In this document: piece by piece, positions 31,379 through 39,628 of the stretch
How the letters are laid out: each line of letters begins with the position of its first letter
Position numbering within the stretch: position 1 is the stretch's first letter
Assembly (NCBI RefSeq): GCF_019710475.1
Contig: NZ_JAJFAX010000002.1
Location: 1 to 64,000 of the forward strand
DNA from: Glycomyces sp. TRM65418
Lineage (GTDB): Bacteria > Actinomycetota > Actinomycetes > Mycobacteriales > Micromonosporaceae
Length of the DNA stretch: 64,000 nucleotides
Direction of reading: 5' to 3'
Translations under genes and position numbers: made by a program
Notes under the pieces: model-generated
Told to the model about the DNA's origin: nothing
The model's database searches: none
What the model saw: only the letters and a program-made list of their open reading frames with translations

Positions 31379-34069
31379 ATGAAGTTTGACTCCCCCGGTC
31401 GAAGCGATGAACGCGATGCGACCTCGACGATGAACCTCGGCTCGGAGCGGGCGGCGTCGACGGGCGACGACGACCCCCCGTCCGACCGGATGGCCGTGCA
31501 CCTCGTCTGGGAGATCGGCCTGCTGCTGCTCGCCGGCGGCGTGCTGTTCGCCCTCACCCGGTCCTCCGGCGGCCCGTTCGCCGAAGGCTCCTGGACCGGT
31601 CTCTTCGCGGCTCTCGCCCCCGTGATCATGCTGGCCTCGGGGATGGCCGTGTCCCTGCGGGTCGGCGCGGTCAACCTGGCGGTCGGACCGATCGCGCTGC
31701 TCGCGGCGTGGATCTTCGTCGACGCCTCCGGTTCCGGCGCCGCGGTGTCCCTGGGCATGGGCCTGGGCGCGGCCGTGTTCGTCGGCGTCGTGCTGGCGAC
31801 GCTCACCGCGTGGCTGCGCGCCCCCGGCTGGGCTGCCAGCGGGGCGATCGGCGGTGCGATCGGGCTGTGGGCCGGCTCGGCCGGAGACCCGGGCGCGTTC
31901 GCGCTCGCCGCGCTGCCGAACACCGGCGTCCTGGCCGCTCTCGCGGGCGCGGCGGGCCTGTCGCTGTTCCTCGGCCTGGTCGGCGCGTTCGCCGGCGTCC
32001 GGGCCCGGCTCGCGCCCATCCGCGCGACCCCGGCGGGGGAGCCGCACGGCCGCAGCGGACTGGTCTTCGTCGGCGTCCTCCTCTCCTCGACGCTGGCCGG
32101 AGCGGCCGGCGTGGTCGCCGCCTGGACCGCGGTGCCCGACGCCGGCGCCGCGGGCCTCCCGGACCCGATCCTGCTCACGGTGGTCGCGCTCGGCGCGGCG
32201 CTGCTGGGCGGCACCAGCCTCATGGGCCGCCGCGGCGGCGTGTGCGGCACGGTCTTCGCCGCGACGCTCGTGCTGGCCCTCATGTGGCTGGCCGAGGCGC
32301 GCGGCTGGACCTTCGACCCCAGTTGGATCGCCTTGAGCGCCATCGTGGCCGGGTTCCTCGTCACCCGCCTGGTCGAGGCGATGAACACCGTCGACGACGC
32401 GGAGGCGGCGTCGACGAGCCGCGCCGGCTCCATCGAGGACCTGCGCGAGGACGACCCGCGCCCCACCGACCGCGACACCGGCGCGTACGCGCCGTACGAC
32501 GAGGACTTCGCGGGCCTCGGCGCGGGCGGCGGGGACTGGAAGCACACCGGCGGCATCACCACCACCGGCGGCATTCCCAAAGCGGGAGCGGGTGATCCCT
32601 TCGGCGCGTCAGGGGTCTTCGACGACCTGCGCGACTCGTCCCGCGACGGCTACGGCTCGCCGCCCGACCGCCGCTACGGCCGCTTAGCCTCGACCTTCCC
32701 ACCCGGCACAGAGGACCTCCGCATGACCTACGTACCGCCCGATCGCGACGAGCCCGCACAAGACCAGACCCGGCAGCTCGACTTCACGCCGGCGCCGGCC
32801 GGCCGGCCCGAACTCGCGCACGGCATCGACGAGCGCGCGCAGCACCTCGACCCGTTCGCGGGCCCCCCGGCCCTCGCGGTCGGCTACGCCGAACGGCCCG
32901 AGGCGCGCAAGGACCGCGTGGTCTTCCAGTTCGTCTGGGAGGCGATCCTGCTCCTGCTGACCTTGAACGCGCTGTTCCTGGTCTACCGGCGCGAGGAGGA
33001 GCTGTTCGGCGACGACTTCACCGGCCTCTCGGACGCCCTCGAATCCCACGCGCTGTACCTGACGCCGATCCTCTTGGCGGCCTTGGCGATCGGCTTGTCG
33101 CTGCGGCTCGGCGCGGTGAACCTCGCGGTCCCGGCTCTGGCGATCGCGATCCCGCTCGCGTCCCCCGTGGAGTCGAACGTGTGGCTCTACCTCGGCTACG
33201 TGGCGGGAGCCGCCGTCGTGGCCGGACTGCTGTACACGCTGCTCGTCGCGGCCTTCCGGGCGCCCGCGTGGTTCGCGGGCCTGGCGATCGGGGCCGTGGT
33301 CTTCGCGTCGCTGCCGGTGCTGGACCGCTTCGCCGAATGGCGCGGCGTCGCATCGGTGGACCTGCCGAGCGCACCGAACGGCCTGTACGTGCTCGGGGGC
33401 GCGGCCGTGCTCGCCGTCGCGGGCGGGCTGATGGGCCTGGCACCCGGGGTGCGCAACGGCTTCAGTGCGGTGAAGCGCCTGGCCGACGGTCCGAGGGAGT
33501 ACGCGACGCGCGAGCTTCGCCCCGAGGGCGGCGAGCGCCCCGCTTCGGCGGTGTTCCTGCTGCTGGGCGGCACGGTCCTGTCGATGCTGCTGGCGGCGGG
33601 CGCGGGTTTCCTGACGTTCATGTACGCCCTCGGCCCGGTCGAGGGGGACCATTCGCTGAACTTCGGCATGAACGGCGTCCCCCCGGTCTCGGTCGAGCCG
33701 CAGGTGCTCGCGTTCGGCATAGCGCTGCTGGCGGGGACGAGCCTGTGGGGCCGGCGCGGCGGCGTCTTCGGCACGGTGCTGGCGACGGTGGGGGTGTGGG
33801 CCGGGCTGGTCCTCTGGGGCCGTGCGGTGTCGGACGCGGGCGAGGGCTCCTGGCAGGCCGACTACTCGCAGGCGATCTTCGCGGGCGTGCTGCTGCTGGG
33901 TGTGTTCGTCTCCTTCGCCCTCGACCGCCTGGGCCGCCCGAAGGACACGGTCGAGCCGGAGGACGAGTTCGACATGCACGACACTCAACCCATCGACCCG
34001 AACCATCCCGATCACACCCTCGAAGGCACCGGTCTCTTCAACCCGGACCGCCCGGAGCCGATGCGCTGA
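31379..34069 (+). CDS. Two-module integral membrane protein, ABC-permease-like
   Basis: The product has 896 residues and two homologous membrane modules (about 35-340 and 520-880) joined by a Gly/Asp-rich linker. Each module repeats VWE-LLLL, then SLR(V/L)GAVNLAV, and ends GTSL-GRRGG-GTV. The SLRLGAVNLAV segment resembles BPD_transp_2 (RbsC/nucleoside-type) ABC permeases, but no ATPase or binding protein adjoins it. ATG at 31379 (GAGGTG upstream) is preferred to a TTG further up. A huge terminator follows. The transport role is inferred. Confidence 0.8.
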   Translation: MKFDSPGRSDERDATSTMNLGSERAASTGDDDPPSDRMAVHLVWEIGLLLLAGGVLFALTRSSGGPFAEGSWTGLFAALAPVIMLASGMAVSLRVGAVNLAVGPIALLAAWIFVDASGSGAAVSLGMGLGAAVFVGVVLATLTAWLRAPGWAASGAIGGAIGLWAGSAGDPGAFALAALPNTGVLAALAGAAGLSLFLGLVGAFAGVRARLAPIRATPAGEPHGRSGLVFVGVLLSSTLAGAAGVVAAWTAVPDAGAAGLPDPILLTVVALGAALLGGTSLMGRRGGVCGTVFAATLVLALMWLAEARGWTFDPSWIALSAIVAGFLVTRLVEAMNTVDDAEAASTSRAGSIEDLREDDPRPTDRDTGAYAPYDEDFAGLGAGGGDWKHTGGITTTGGIPKAGAGDPFGASGVFDDLRDSSRDGYGSPPDRRYGRLASTFPPGTEDLRMTYVPPDRDEPAQDQTRQLDFTPAPAGRPELAHGIDERAQHLDPFAGPPALAVGYAERPEARKDRVVFQFVWEAILLLLTLNALFLVYRREEELFGDDFTGLSDALESHALYLTPILLAALAIGLSLRLGAVNLAVPALAIAIPLASPVESNVWLYLGYVAGAAVVAGLLYTLLVAAFRAPAWFAGLAIGAVVFASLPVLDRFAEWRGVASVDLPSAPNGLYVLGGAAVLAVAGGLMGLAPGVRNGFSAVKRLADGPREYATRELRPEGGERPASAVFLLLGGTVLSMLLAAGAGFLTFMYALGPVEGDHSLNFGMNGVPPVSVEPQVLAFGIALLAGTSLWGRRGGVFGTVLATVGVWAGLVLWGRAVSDAGEGSWQADYSQAIFAGVLLLGVFVSFALDRLGRPKDTVEPEDEFDMHDTQPIDPNHPDHTLEGTGLFNPDRPEPMR

Positions 34070-34076
34070 TTCCAAA

Positions 34077-34125
34077 GTGAGCCGAATGCGGCCGGGGGCG
34101 AAGGCCCCGGCCGCATTCGGCTCAC
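34077..34125. terminator. 21-bp stem bidirectional terminator
   Basis: A perfect 21-bp inverted repeat (34077-34097 with 34105-34125, 7-nt loop) lies between convergent genes ending at 34069 (+) and 34122 (-). Its right arm touches the last codon of the minus-strand gene. Confidence 0.9.
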
Positions 34126-34388
34126 CGCTGCGCAATGGCCCGCGCATCGCGCTCGATCCTGGGACTCATGGCATCGCCGTCCCAGGCCCGCCGCCATTGG
34201 ACGGGCCCGGCGGCGGGTTGGGTGAAGGTGCAGACCTCGCGAGGCCCGTTGCCGAGCCCTTCATCGCATGAGACGCGATGCAGGTCATAGTCGACGGTGG
34301 ACCGCTCGACCAGGAACCGGATGGTCCCGCCCATGCCGATGCCATAGGCGAAGTCCTCGACGAGGACCCAGGTCTCATGATCGGCCAT
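34122..34388 (-). CDS. Hypothetical protein, 88 aa
   Basis: This short soluble beta-rich protein starts MADHETWVLVEDFAYGIGMG and contains TIRFLVERSTVDYDLHRVSC. The ATG lies inside the upstream gene's last codons (14-bp overlap), so it is coupled. It is the third gene of a minus-strand trio divergent from a GntR regulator. No family is known to me. Confidence 0.7.
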   Translation of the reverse strand: MADHETWVLVEDFAYGIGMGGTIRFLVERSTVDYDLHRVSCDEGLGNGPREVCTFTQPAAGPVQWRRAWDGDAMSPRIERDARAIAQR

Positions 34389-34704
34389 CGGCGGACTCCT
34401 CGATCGGGTCGGCGATGCCGAGGAGGGCGGCGAGGCGGTGGTGGTCGCGGTAGCGAGCGGTGAAGAAGGATTCGAGCGCCGCGCGATCGGCGTCGCTCCA
34501 TGCGCTGCGATGCGGCGGATGGATGGCGAGTCGCGCAGAGCCGGCCTCGATCCGGTCGATGACGCCGATGTCGACAGGCGGCTGTGGATAGAGCCGGCGG
34601 AGCACCACGGAGTCGGGCTCGGCGTGCGGGATGCGACCGGAGACGACACGACCGGTGAAGTCGCCGGTCCCGATCTTGGCGGCGGGCTGACAGGGGTCGC
34701 TCAT
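34375..34704 (-). CDS. Hypothetical protein, 109 aa
   Basis: This is the middle gene of the trio, overlapping the first by 4 bp (ATGA) and the third by 14 bp. It contains VDIGVIDRIEAGSARLAIHP and a helical acidic C-terminus (WSDADRAALESFFTARYRDH). The protein is soluble and unrecognised. Its tight coupling to both neighbours suggests that the three proteins act together. Confidence 0.75.
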   Translation of the reverse strand: MSDPCQPAAKIGTGDFTGRVVSGRIPHAEPDSVVLRRLYPQPPVDIGVIDRIEAGSARLAIHPPHRSAWSDADRAALESFFTARYRDHHRLAALLGIADPIEESADGRS

Positions 34705-35045
34705 GCGGACGCTCCCACCAGTCGCGGGCCGACCTCCGGTGTCGGGTAGGGCCGAGGCTTCCGGCGATGGGCGCCGCTGGATCGCACGCGCCGACGGAGC
34801 CGGAGGTCGTCGGTGGTGAGGTCGCCGGAGAGGAGCGCCGCCTCACGCTGTGCCGGGGAAGCGGTGTAGACGAACAGGCGGACGGCCGACTCGCGGGGCG
34901 GGCAGCCATGCCGCCCCCACCGCTCGCCGCACCACTCGCAGCGGAGCCGGCCGAGCCCGAGCCAGGTGCGGTAGGGCTGATGCAGTTGCAGGTCGATCTT
35001 GACGCCAGCGGGTACGGCGTCGCGCGCTAGGCTCAACAGTGCCAT
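34701..35045 (-). CDS. Hypothetical protein with CxxC motif, 114 aa
   Basis: First gene of the trio. Residues about 30-55 contain LRCEWCGERWGRHGCPPRES, with three Cys and a His suitable for binding zinc. The C-terminus is basic (RLRRRVRSSGAHRRKPRPY). The ATG at 35045 is preferred to an upstream start; GAGAAGAG precedes it. It lies 356 bp from the divergent GntR gene, with a palindrome between. Function is unknown. Confidence 0.75.
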   Translation of the reverse strand: MALLSLARDAVPAGVKIDLQLHQPYRTWLGLGRLRCEWCGERWGRHGCPPRESAVRLFVYTASPAQREAALLSGDLTTDDLRLRRRVRSSGAHRRKPRPYPTPEVGPRLVGASA

Positions 35046-35401
35046 GAGAAGTCTCTTCTCTTGGAGTGCGCGGCCCGCCGGACAGGGTTCCAAGCTTGAA
35101 CCGGCGGGCCGCTGTCTGTGTGCGACCGTATTGAGTTGGTGTTCCGTCCGCCCCGAACCCGATGGATCCGGGGCGGGCGAGGATCGCCGTGCGGCACGCC
35201 GCTTGTTTCCCCACCGAAACAGGCGACCTGCGAGTCAGCGCCGCCAAACGGTGACCCTGAATCAAGTGCCCCATCAGTAGAGCACAACCGATGGCATCGG
35301 TCAAGTGTTGATGCCATCGGAATGAAACGCTCTCGCCTGAGACCCATCAATGCGGCAGTGGGTAGGCTGAGTCAGCACCGGGCCAGGAAGGATCGAACGA
35401 C
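35046..35401. promoter_or_regulatory. Divergent control region with 11-bp inverted repeat
   Basis: CCGATGGCATC at 35288-35298 is inverted at 35310-35320, spaced by 11 bp, upstream of the GntR gene. This is the likely operator of that regulator and of the minus-strand trio. No other gene is seen in the 356 bp. Confidence 0.6.
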
Positions 35402-36142
35402 ATGGAAGCCAAGCAGGGCTCAGCAGCGGCGACCGCTGCGGAAGCACTGCGCCAGCGCATCCTCGACGGCACCTATGCGCCTGGTCAACGACTCCCCAGT
35501 GCCACCGCGATCGGCAACGAATTCGGCATCGACCGCGGCACCGCCGCCCGGGTCCTCGCACAACTGCGCCAGACCGGCTTCATCATCACGAAACCCGGTT
35601 CTGGAAGCTTCGTGCGAACCTTCGAGCCGATCCTTCGGTCCTTCCCGGCGCGTCTGTCGGCTTGGCAGGAAGGGCGGGCCATTCAAGACGCGGACACCGG
35701 CAAGCGAGCCCGCATGGTCGAAGTGACCGTCGGCGAAACACCCGCGAGCGAAGCCGTCGCCACTGCCTTCGACCTCGCACCCGGTGATCCGGTCCTGCGC
35801 CGCTCGCGGCGCTTCGCAGTCGAAGACCGACCGGTGCAGCTCGCCGATTCTCACTACCTGCTCGAACTGGTCCGGTCCACCGCGATCGTCTATACCGACA
35901 CCGGCCCTGGAGGCGTCTACGCACGCCTCGATGAGATCGGCCATGCCCCCGTTCGCTTCACCGAGCGCCTGCGCGCACGGATGCCGCTGCCTGCCGAGAC
36001 CGCCGCGCTCGAACTTCCGGGCGGCACGCCGGTCATCGCGATCACTCGCACCGCCTTCGACGCCGAAGACCGCTGCGTCGAGGTCACCGAGATGATCATC
36101 GACGCCAGCGCCTACGAACTCGAATACCACGCCACCATCTGA
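35402..36142 (+). CDS. GntR/HutC-family regulator
   Basis: An N-terminal GntR winged helix (about 8-70: ALRQRILDGTYAPGQRLPSA, FGIDRGTAARVLAQLRQTGF) is followed by a UbiC/HutC-type effector domain (GDPVLRRSRRFAVEDRPVQL; VRFTERLRARMPLPAETAAL; GGTPVIAITRTAFDAEDR; EVTEMIIDA). The effector is probably a small metabolite. GGAAGGA lies upstream of the ATG. It is divergent from the three-gene unit at 34122-35045, which it may control. Confidence 0.92.
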   Translation: MEAKQGSAAATAAEALRQRILDGTYAPGQRLPSATAIGNEFGIDRGTAARVLAQLRQTGFIITKPGSGSFVRTFEPILRSFPARLSAWQEGRAIQDADTGKRARMVEVTVGETPASEAVATAFDLAPGDPVLRRSRRFAVEDRPVQLADSHYLLELVRSTAIVYTDTGPGGVYARLDEIGHAPVRFTERLRARMPLPAETAALELPGGTPVIAITRTAFDAEDRCVEVTEMIIDASAYELEYHATI

Positions 36143-36189
36143 GCGGTAGCAAGCTGATTCCGCCGGTTCGCCGATCGTATCGCCCGGCC

Positions 36190-36678
36190 TCAGAGTTCGA
36201 GGTGCCCGAGGTCGGCCGCCTGATACCGGCGGGCCAGCTCGTTGAAGGAGCCGCCGGAGTTGAGGTTCTCCGGATCCAACAAGGTCTCGTCGAGCTTCAT
36301 CTGGCCGTCCTCGAACCGCCGGAGCAAGATCCTGAATCCGATGTCATCGAACACGATCGCCTGCGGTCCAGGGTGAACCTCAAGGAATTCGGCTATCGCT
36401 CCGATCGCTCGGCTGATCGCGAGCTCTTCTGCATCGGCGTCGAGGCTCTTGTGCGGGACGAAAGTGGCCTCGAGCATCTCCGTCATGCCCATGTACGCCG
36501 CAGTGTCCCGGTCTTCGTCAGCCGTCGTGATCGCGGTGGCCACCCAAAGTTCTGCACCGCTAGCCGAAGCCGGACTCTGGTGTCGTTCCGGGCATCCCAA
36601 GCTCGTGGCGAAGTGATCCAAAGCCTCCTGGGCGGTCACCACTGCGCCGGTGACTAGGTTGTACGACGGTGCTGCCAT
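36190..36678 (-). CDS. Putative immunity protein for the adjacent toxin, 162 aa
   Basis: This soluble acidic protein (FATSLGCPERHQSP, TADEDRDTAAYMGMTEMLEA, QAIVFDDIGFRILLRR) starts 4 bp after the toxin gene's stop. In CDI and polymorphic toxin loci the immunity gene directly follows the toxin gene. Its size and acidity (against a basic nuclease) fit. I recognise no family, so the role rests on position. Confidence 0.6.
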   Translation of the reverse strand: MAAPSYNLVTGAVVTAQEALDHFATSLGCPERHQSPASASGAELWVATAITTADEDRDTAAYMGMTEMLEATFVPHKSLDADAEELAISRAIGAIAEFLEVHPGPQAIVFDDIGFRILLRRFEDGQMKLDETLLDPENLNSGGSFNELARRYQAADLGHLEL

Positions 36679-36682
36679 CTGG

Positions 36683-37450
36683 TCACTCCTTCTTCCACGG
36701 ATAAAAATCGATGACCGTGCCGTCTCGGACGATCTTGATCTCCTTCAAGCCGCTGATCGGATCCTGCGCCAACTTTTGCCGCAGCGCGTCCGGCTGCAGC
36801 TCCGAATCAGTGAGGTCGAGGAGGATGCGGTCGGCCTGCTCATCCTTCACCTTCTTGTGCATTGCTTTCCTGACGTTCTTGGGAATCGCCGAAGTCGGTG
36901 CATAGCAGTCCCACCATTTGCCCTCGATGACGAAGTCGGGTTGCTTGGTCCCTCGCGGTGGTGGGCTCTGCTGGACCGAGTAGCCGAGTTTCGACAGCAA
37001 TGCGGCCGCGCCGTTCTGCAGTTCTATGCTCCGGGCCTTAGAGGCCTTGCCGTTCGGACGTTCAGGAGGGCCCATGGGTTTTCGGTTCGGGTCGGGTGCC
37101 ATCGACGGACGGGTGATCGAGGGGCCGGCTGCATCCGCTGCCCCCGGCCTGGACGAAGTCGTGACGGCAGGCGGTGATCCCGAGTGCCGACCGCCGTTGC
37201 CGCGCAGCGACTCCACTGCTGCCAAGGCGGATTCTGCGAGGCTCGCCATTCTCGCTGCCCGGGCTTGCTGATCGTCGAGGGTCGCCGCGATCGCCCCGAC
37301 TTGTGCGGCCTTGTTGTCGGCTCCGAGCGCCGACAGTTCGTCTCGCAGTTCCTCGGTCTGCTCGCGCGATGAGCTGATCCCGGCGCTCGCCGCCCGGATG
37401 CTCTCCAAGGCGAGCCGGATCAGGGCGGCGAGGGTGTCGATCGAGGACAC
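36683..37450 (-). CDS. Polymorphic toxin with CdiA-type C-terminal tRNA nuclease domain
   Basis: Residues 1-85 are helical (LAALIRLALESIRAASAGIS; LAESALAAVESLRG) like a small secretion-associated N-terminus. A Pro/Ser linker (86-135) follows. The C-terminal 115 residues match the CdiA_C tRNase fold: AAALLSKLGYSVQQSP, TKQPDFVIEGKWWDCYAP, VRKAMHKKVKDEQADRILLD and LKEIKIVRDGTVIDF. No classical signal peptide or WXG motif is visible. A likely growth-inhibition RNase; secretion route unknown. The downstream gene is the candidate immunity partner. Confidence 0.8.
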   Translation of the reverse strand: MSSIDTLAALIRLALESIRAASAGISSSREQTEELRDELSALGADNKAAQVGAIAATLDDQQARAARMASLAESALAAVESLRGNGGRHSGSPPAVTTSSRPGAADAAGPSITRPSMAPDPNRKPMGPPERPNGKASKARSIELQNGAAALLSKLGYSVQQSPPPRGTKQPDFVIEGKWWDCYAPTSAIPKNVRKAMHKKVKDEQADRILLDLTDSELQPDALRQKLAQDPISGLKEIKIVRDGTVIDFYPWKKE

Positions 37451-37491
37451 GTTGCTCCGGTTGCTCGATGTGGCAGAGCGGTCGGCGCTGA

Positions 37492-38322
37492 TTACACCAC
37501 GATGACTCGGATGCCCGCCTCTTCGAATCCTCGGAGTTGTTCCGGCGGGGCGTTGCCGTCGGTGACGAGGGTGTGGACTCGGTCCGTGGGGCAGATCCTG
37601 GCGAAGGCGTGGCCGCCGATCTTCGAGCCGTCCGCTATCACCACGACTTTGCGGGCGCGCGCCGCCATGAGGGCGTTGATCGCCGCCTCGCCTTCGTGGT
37701 GGCTTGTCGCGCCCAGCTTCATGTCGATCGCGTCCACGCCCAGGAACGCGATGTCGAGGGTGATCTCCCGCAGGATCGGCGCCGCCAGCGGCCCTATCAG
37801 TTCATAGGACTGTGGACGGACCACGCCGCCGACCACGACGACCTTCAGATGCGGTCGAACGATGAGCTCATTGGCGATGTTGAGCGCGTTCGTGACGATC
37901 GTCAGCCCCGTCGACCCCGGGGTCGCCACGAGGTCCGTTCGGGTCGCCAGCGCCCTCGCGACTTCGGTGATCGTCGTGCCGCCGTTCAAGGCGATCACCT
38001 GCCCCGGGCTCACCAGTCCCGCCGCCGCGGTGCCTATGCGGTGCTTCTCCTCCACATGCCGGGCGGTCTTATAGCGCAACGGAAGGTCGTACGAGATCCC
38101 GCCGGCCACCGCGCCGCCTCGGGTCCTCGTGATCATCTGCTGCTGCGACAGCTGGTCGAAGTCGCGGCGGATCGTCGCCTGCGAGACGCCGAGCCGCTCG
38201 GCCGCTTCCTCCACTGTGATGCGTCCGGTCTCTGCGAGGATCTCCAGCAGGGTGTTCCACCGGGCATAGCGGTCCACGGCGCTCCTCGGGTCGGGATCGC
38301 GGCGGGCGGCCGCGGTCTGCAC
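37492..38322 (-). CDS. DeoR/GlpR-family regulator
   Basis: The product has 276 residues. A DeoR winged helix lies at about 25-80 (ITVEEAAERLGVSQATIRRD, QLSQQQMITRTRGGAVAGG). The sugar-isomerase-like sensor domain has IALNGGTTITEVARAL and VVIADGSKIG. The GTG start is divergent from nagA, 123 bp away, so it probably controls amino-sugar use. The inducer would be a phosphosugar, by family analogy. Confidence 0.93.
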   Translation of the reverse strand: MQTAAARRDPDPRSAVDRYARWNTLLEILAETGRITVEEAAERLGVSQATIRRDFDQLSQQQMITRTRGGAVAGGISYDLPLRYKTARHVEEKHRIGTAAAGLVSPGQVIALNGGTTITEVARALATRTDLVATPGSTGLTIVTNALNIANELIVRPHLKVVVVGGVVRPQSYELIGPLAAPILREITLDIAFLGVDAIDMKLGATSHHEGEAAINALMAARARKVVVIADGSKIGGHAFARICPTDRVHTLVTDGNAPPEQLRGFEEAGIRVIVV

Positions 38323-38444
38323 GATAGTGTTCGAAGTACGTCAGTTGGCGCTCGGGCGGTGCTCAAGCCATGCTCGTGCGCTCACGATCATTGTGCCGCA
38401 CCGGCGAGGGCCGACACACGCCGGACCGATTGGAAGGAGCGCCA

Positions 38445-39560
38445 GTGGACGGCGTCATGCTGCCGGCCGTAGGCCGGATCGTCACCCCGGACGGCGTGGT
38501 CAACGGGACCCTCGTCATCGACGGCGACCGATTCGAAGGCGTTCTGGAACGGGACGGCGATCCCACCGGCTGGGTCGTCCCCGGATTCGTGGACGTCCAC
38601 TGCCACGGCGGCGGCGGCTTCTCGCTCGCCAACGGCGACCCGGAGGCGGCTCGCGGGGCCGCCGCGTTCCACGCCTCCTGCGGGACCACGACCCTCGTCG
38701 CCTCGCTCGTGTCCTCGACCCACGACTTCCTGCTCGACACGACGCGGGCCCTCCGCCCGCTCGTCGACGACGGGACGCTCGCCGGGGTCCACTACGAAGG
38801 CCCCTACATCTCCGCCGCCAAGTGCGGCGCCCATCGCACCGACGTCCTGCGCGACCCCGACCTCTCCGAACTGACCGAACTCCTCGAAGCCGGGAACGGC
38901 GCGGTCAAGATGGTGACCATCGCCCCCGAACTGGACGGCGCATTGGAGGCCATCGAGTTCCTCGACCAGCGCGGCGTCGTCGCCGCCATCGGCCACACGA
39001 ACGCCAGCTACGAGCAGACCGCGGCCGGGATCGACGCGGGCGCCCAGGCCGCCACCCACCTGTTCAACGCCATGCGAGCCTTCAACCACCGCGAGCCCGG
39101 CCCCATCCCGGCCCTGATCGAGGACGAGCGGATCTTCTCCGAGATCGTGGCCGACCCGGTGCACCTGCACCCGGGCACGATGCGATTCGCCTTCAACACC
39201 TCCCTGCCGGCCTGGACGCTCCTGGTCTCCGACGCGATGGACGCGGCGGGCCTGGACGACGGCCGCTACATGCTCGGCCGCCACGAGGTGGAGGTCGTCG
39301 ACGGGGTCGCCACGGTCGCCGGGACCGACGTCATCGCCGGTTCCACCATCACGCTCCTGGACGCGTTCCGCAACGCGGTGCGCCTGGCCGGGCAGTCGGT
39401 CGAGGCCGCCTCGCAGATGGCCTCGGCGACCCCTGCTGAGCTGCTGGGCCTCAGCGAAGTCGGCGCGATCGAGACCGGCAAGTACGCGGACGCCGTGATC
39501 CTCGACGACGACCTCAACCTGATCTCGGTCCTGCGCCGCGGGCTCTGGGTCAACATCTAG
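38445..39560 (+). CDS. nagA: N-acetylglucosamine-6-phosphate deacetylase
   Basis: NagA removes acetate from GlcNAc-6-P, feeding chitin and wall sugars into glycolysis. It belongs to the amidohydrolase superfamily: VDVHCHGGGG (metal site), HYEGPYIS, AIGHTNASYEQT, ATHLFNAMRAFNHREPG and LVSDAMDAAG with the catalytic Asp. GTG at 38445 follows AAGGAG with 6-nt spacing, and upstream in-frame sequence is not conserved-looking. The 371 residues are typical. Confidence 0.95.
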   Translation: MDGVMLPAVGRIVTPDGVVNGTLVIDGDRFEGVLERDGDPTGWVVPGFVDVHCHGGGGFSLANGDPEAARGAAAFHASCGTTTLVASLVSSTHDFLLDTTRALRPLVDDGTLAGVHYEGPYISAAKCGAHRTDVLRDPDLSELTELLEAGNGAVKMVTIAPELDGALEAIEFLDQRGVVAAIGHTNASYEQTAAGIDAGAQAATHLFNAMRAFNHREPGPIPALIEDERIFSEIVADPVHLHPGTMRFAFNTSLPAWTLLVSDAMDAAGLDDGRYMLGRHEVEVVDGVATVAGTDVIAGSTITLLDAFRNAVRLAGQSVEAASQMASATPAELLGLSEVGAIETGKYADAVILDDDLNLISVLRRGLWVNI

Positions 39561-39587
39561 GCGAGGGCCGAGCGCCGAGTAACGAAC

Positions 39588-39612
39588 GGGCCGGGAGCCC
39601 CGCTCCCGGCCC
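39588..39612. terminator. Bidirectional terminator between nagA and the DUF4190 gene
   Basis: GGGCCGGGAG (39588-39597) pairs with CTCCCGGCCC (39603-39612), loop CCCCG, between convergent genes. Confidence 0.75.
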
Positions 39613-39628
39613 TTGCCCGTCTCCGCCG

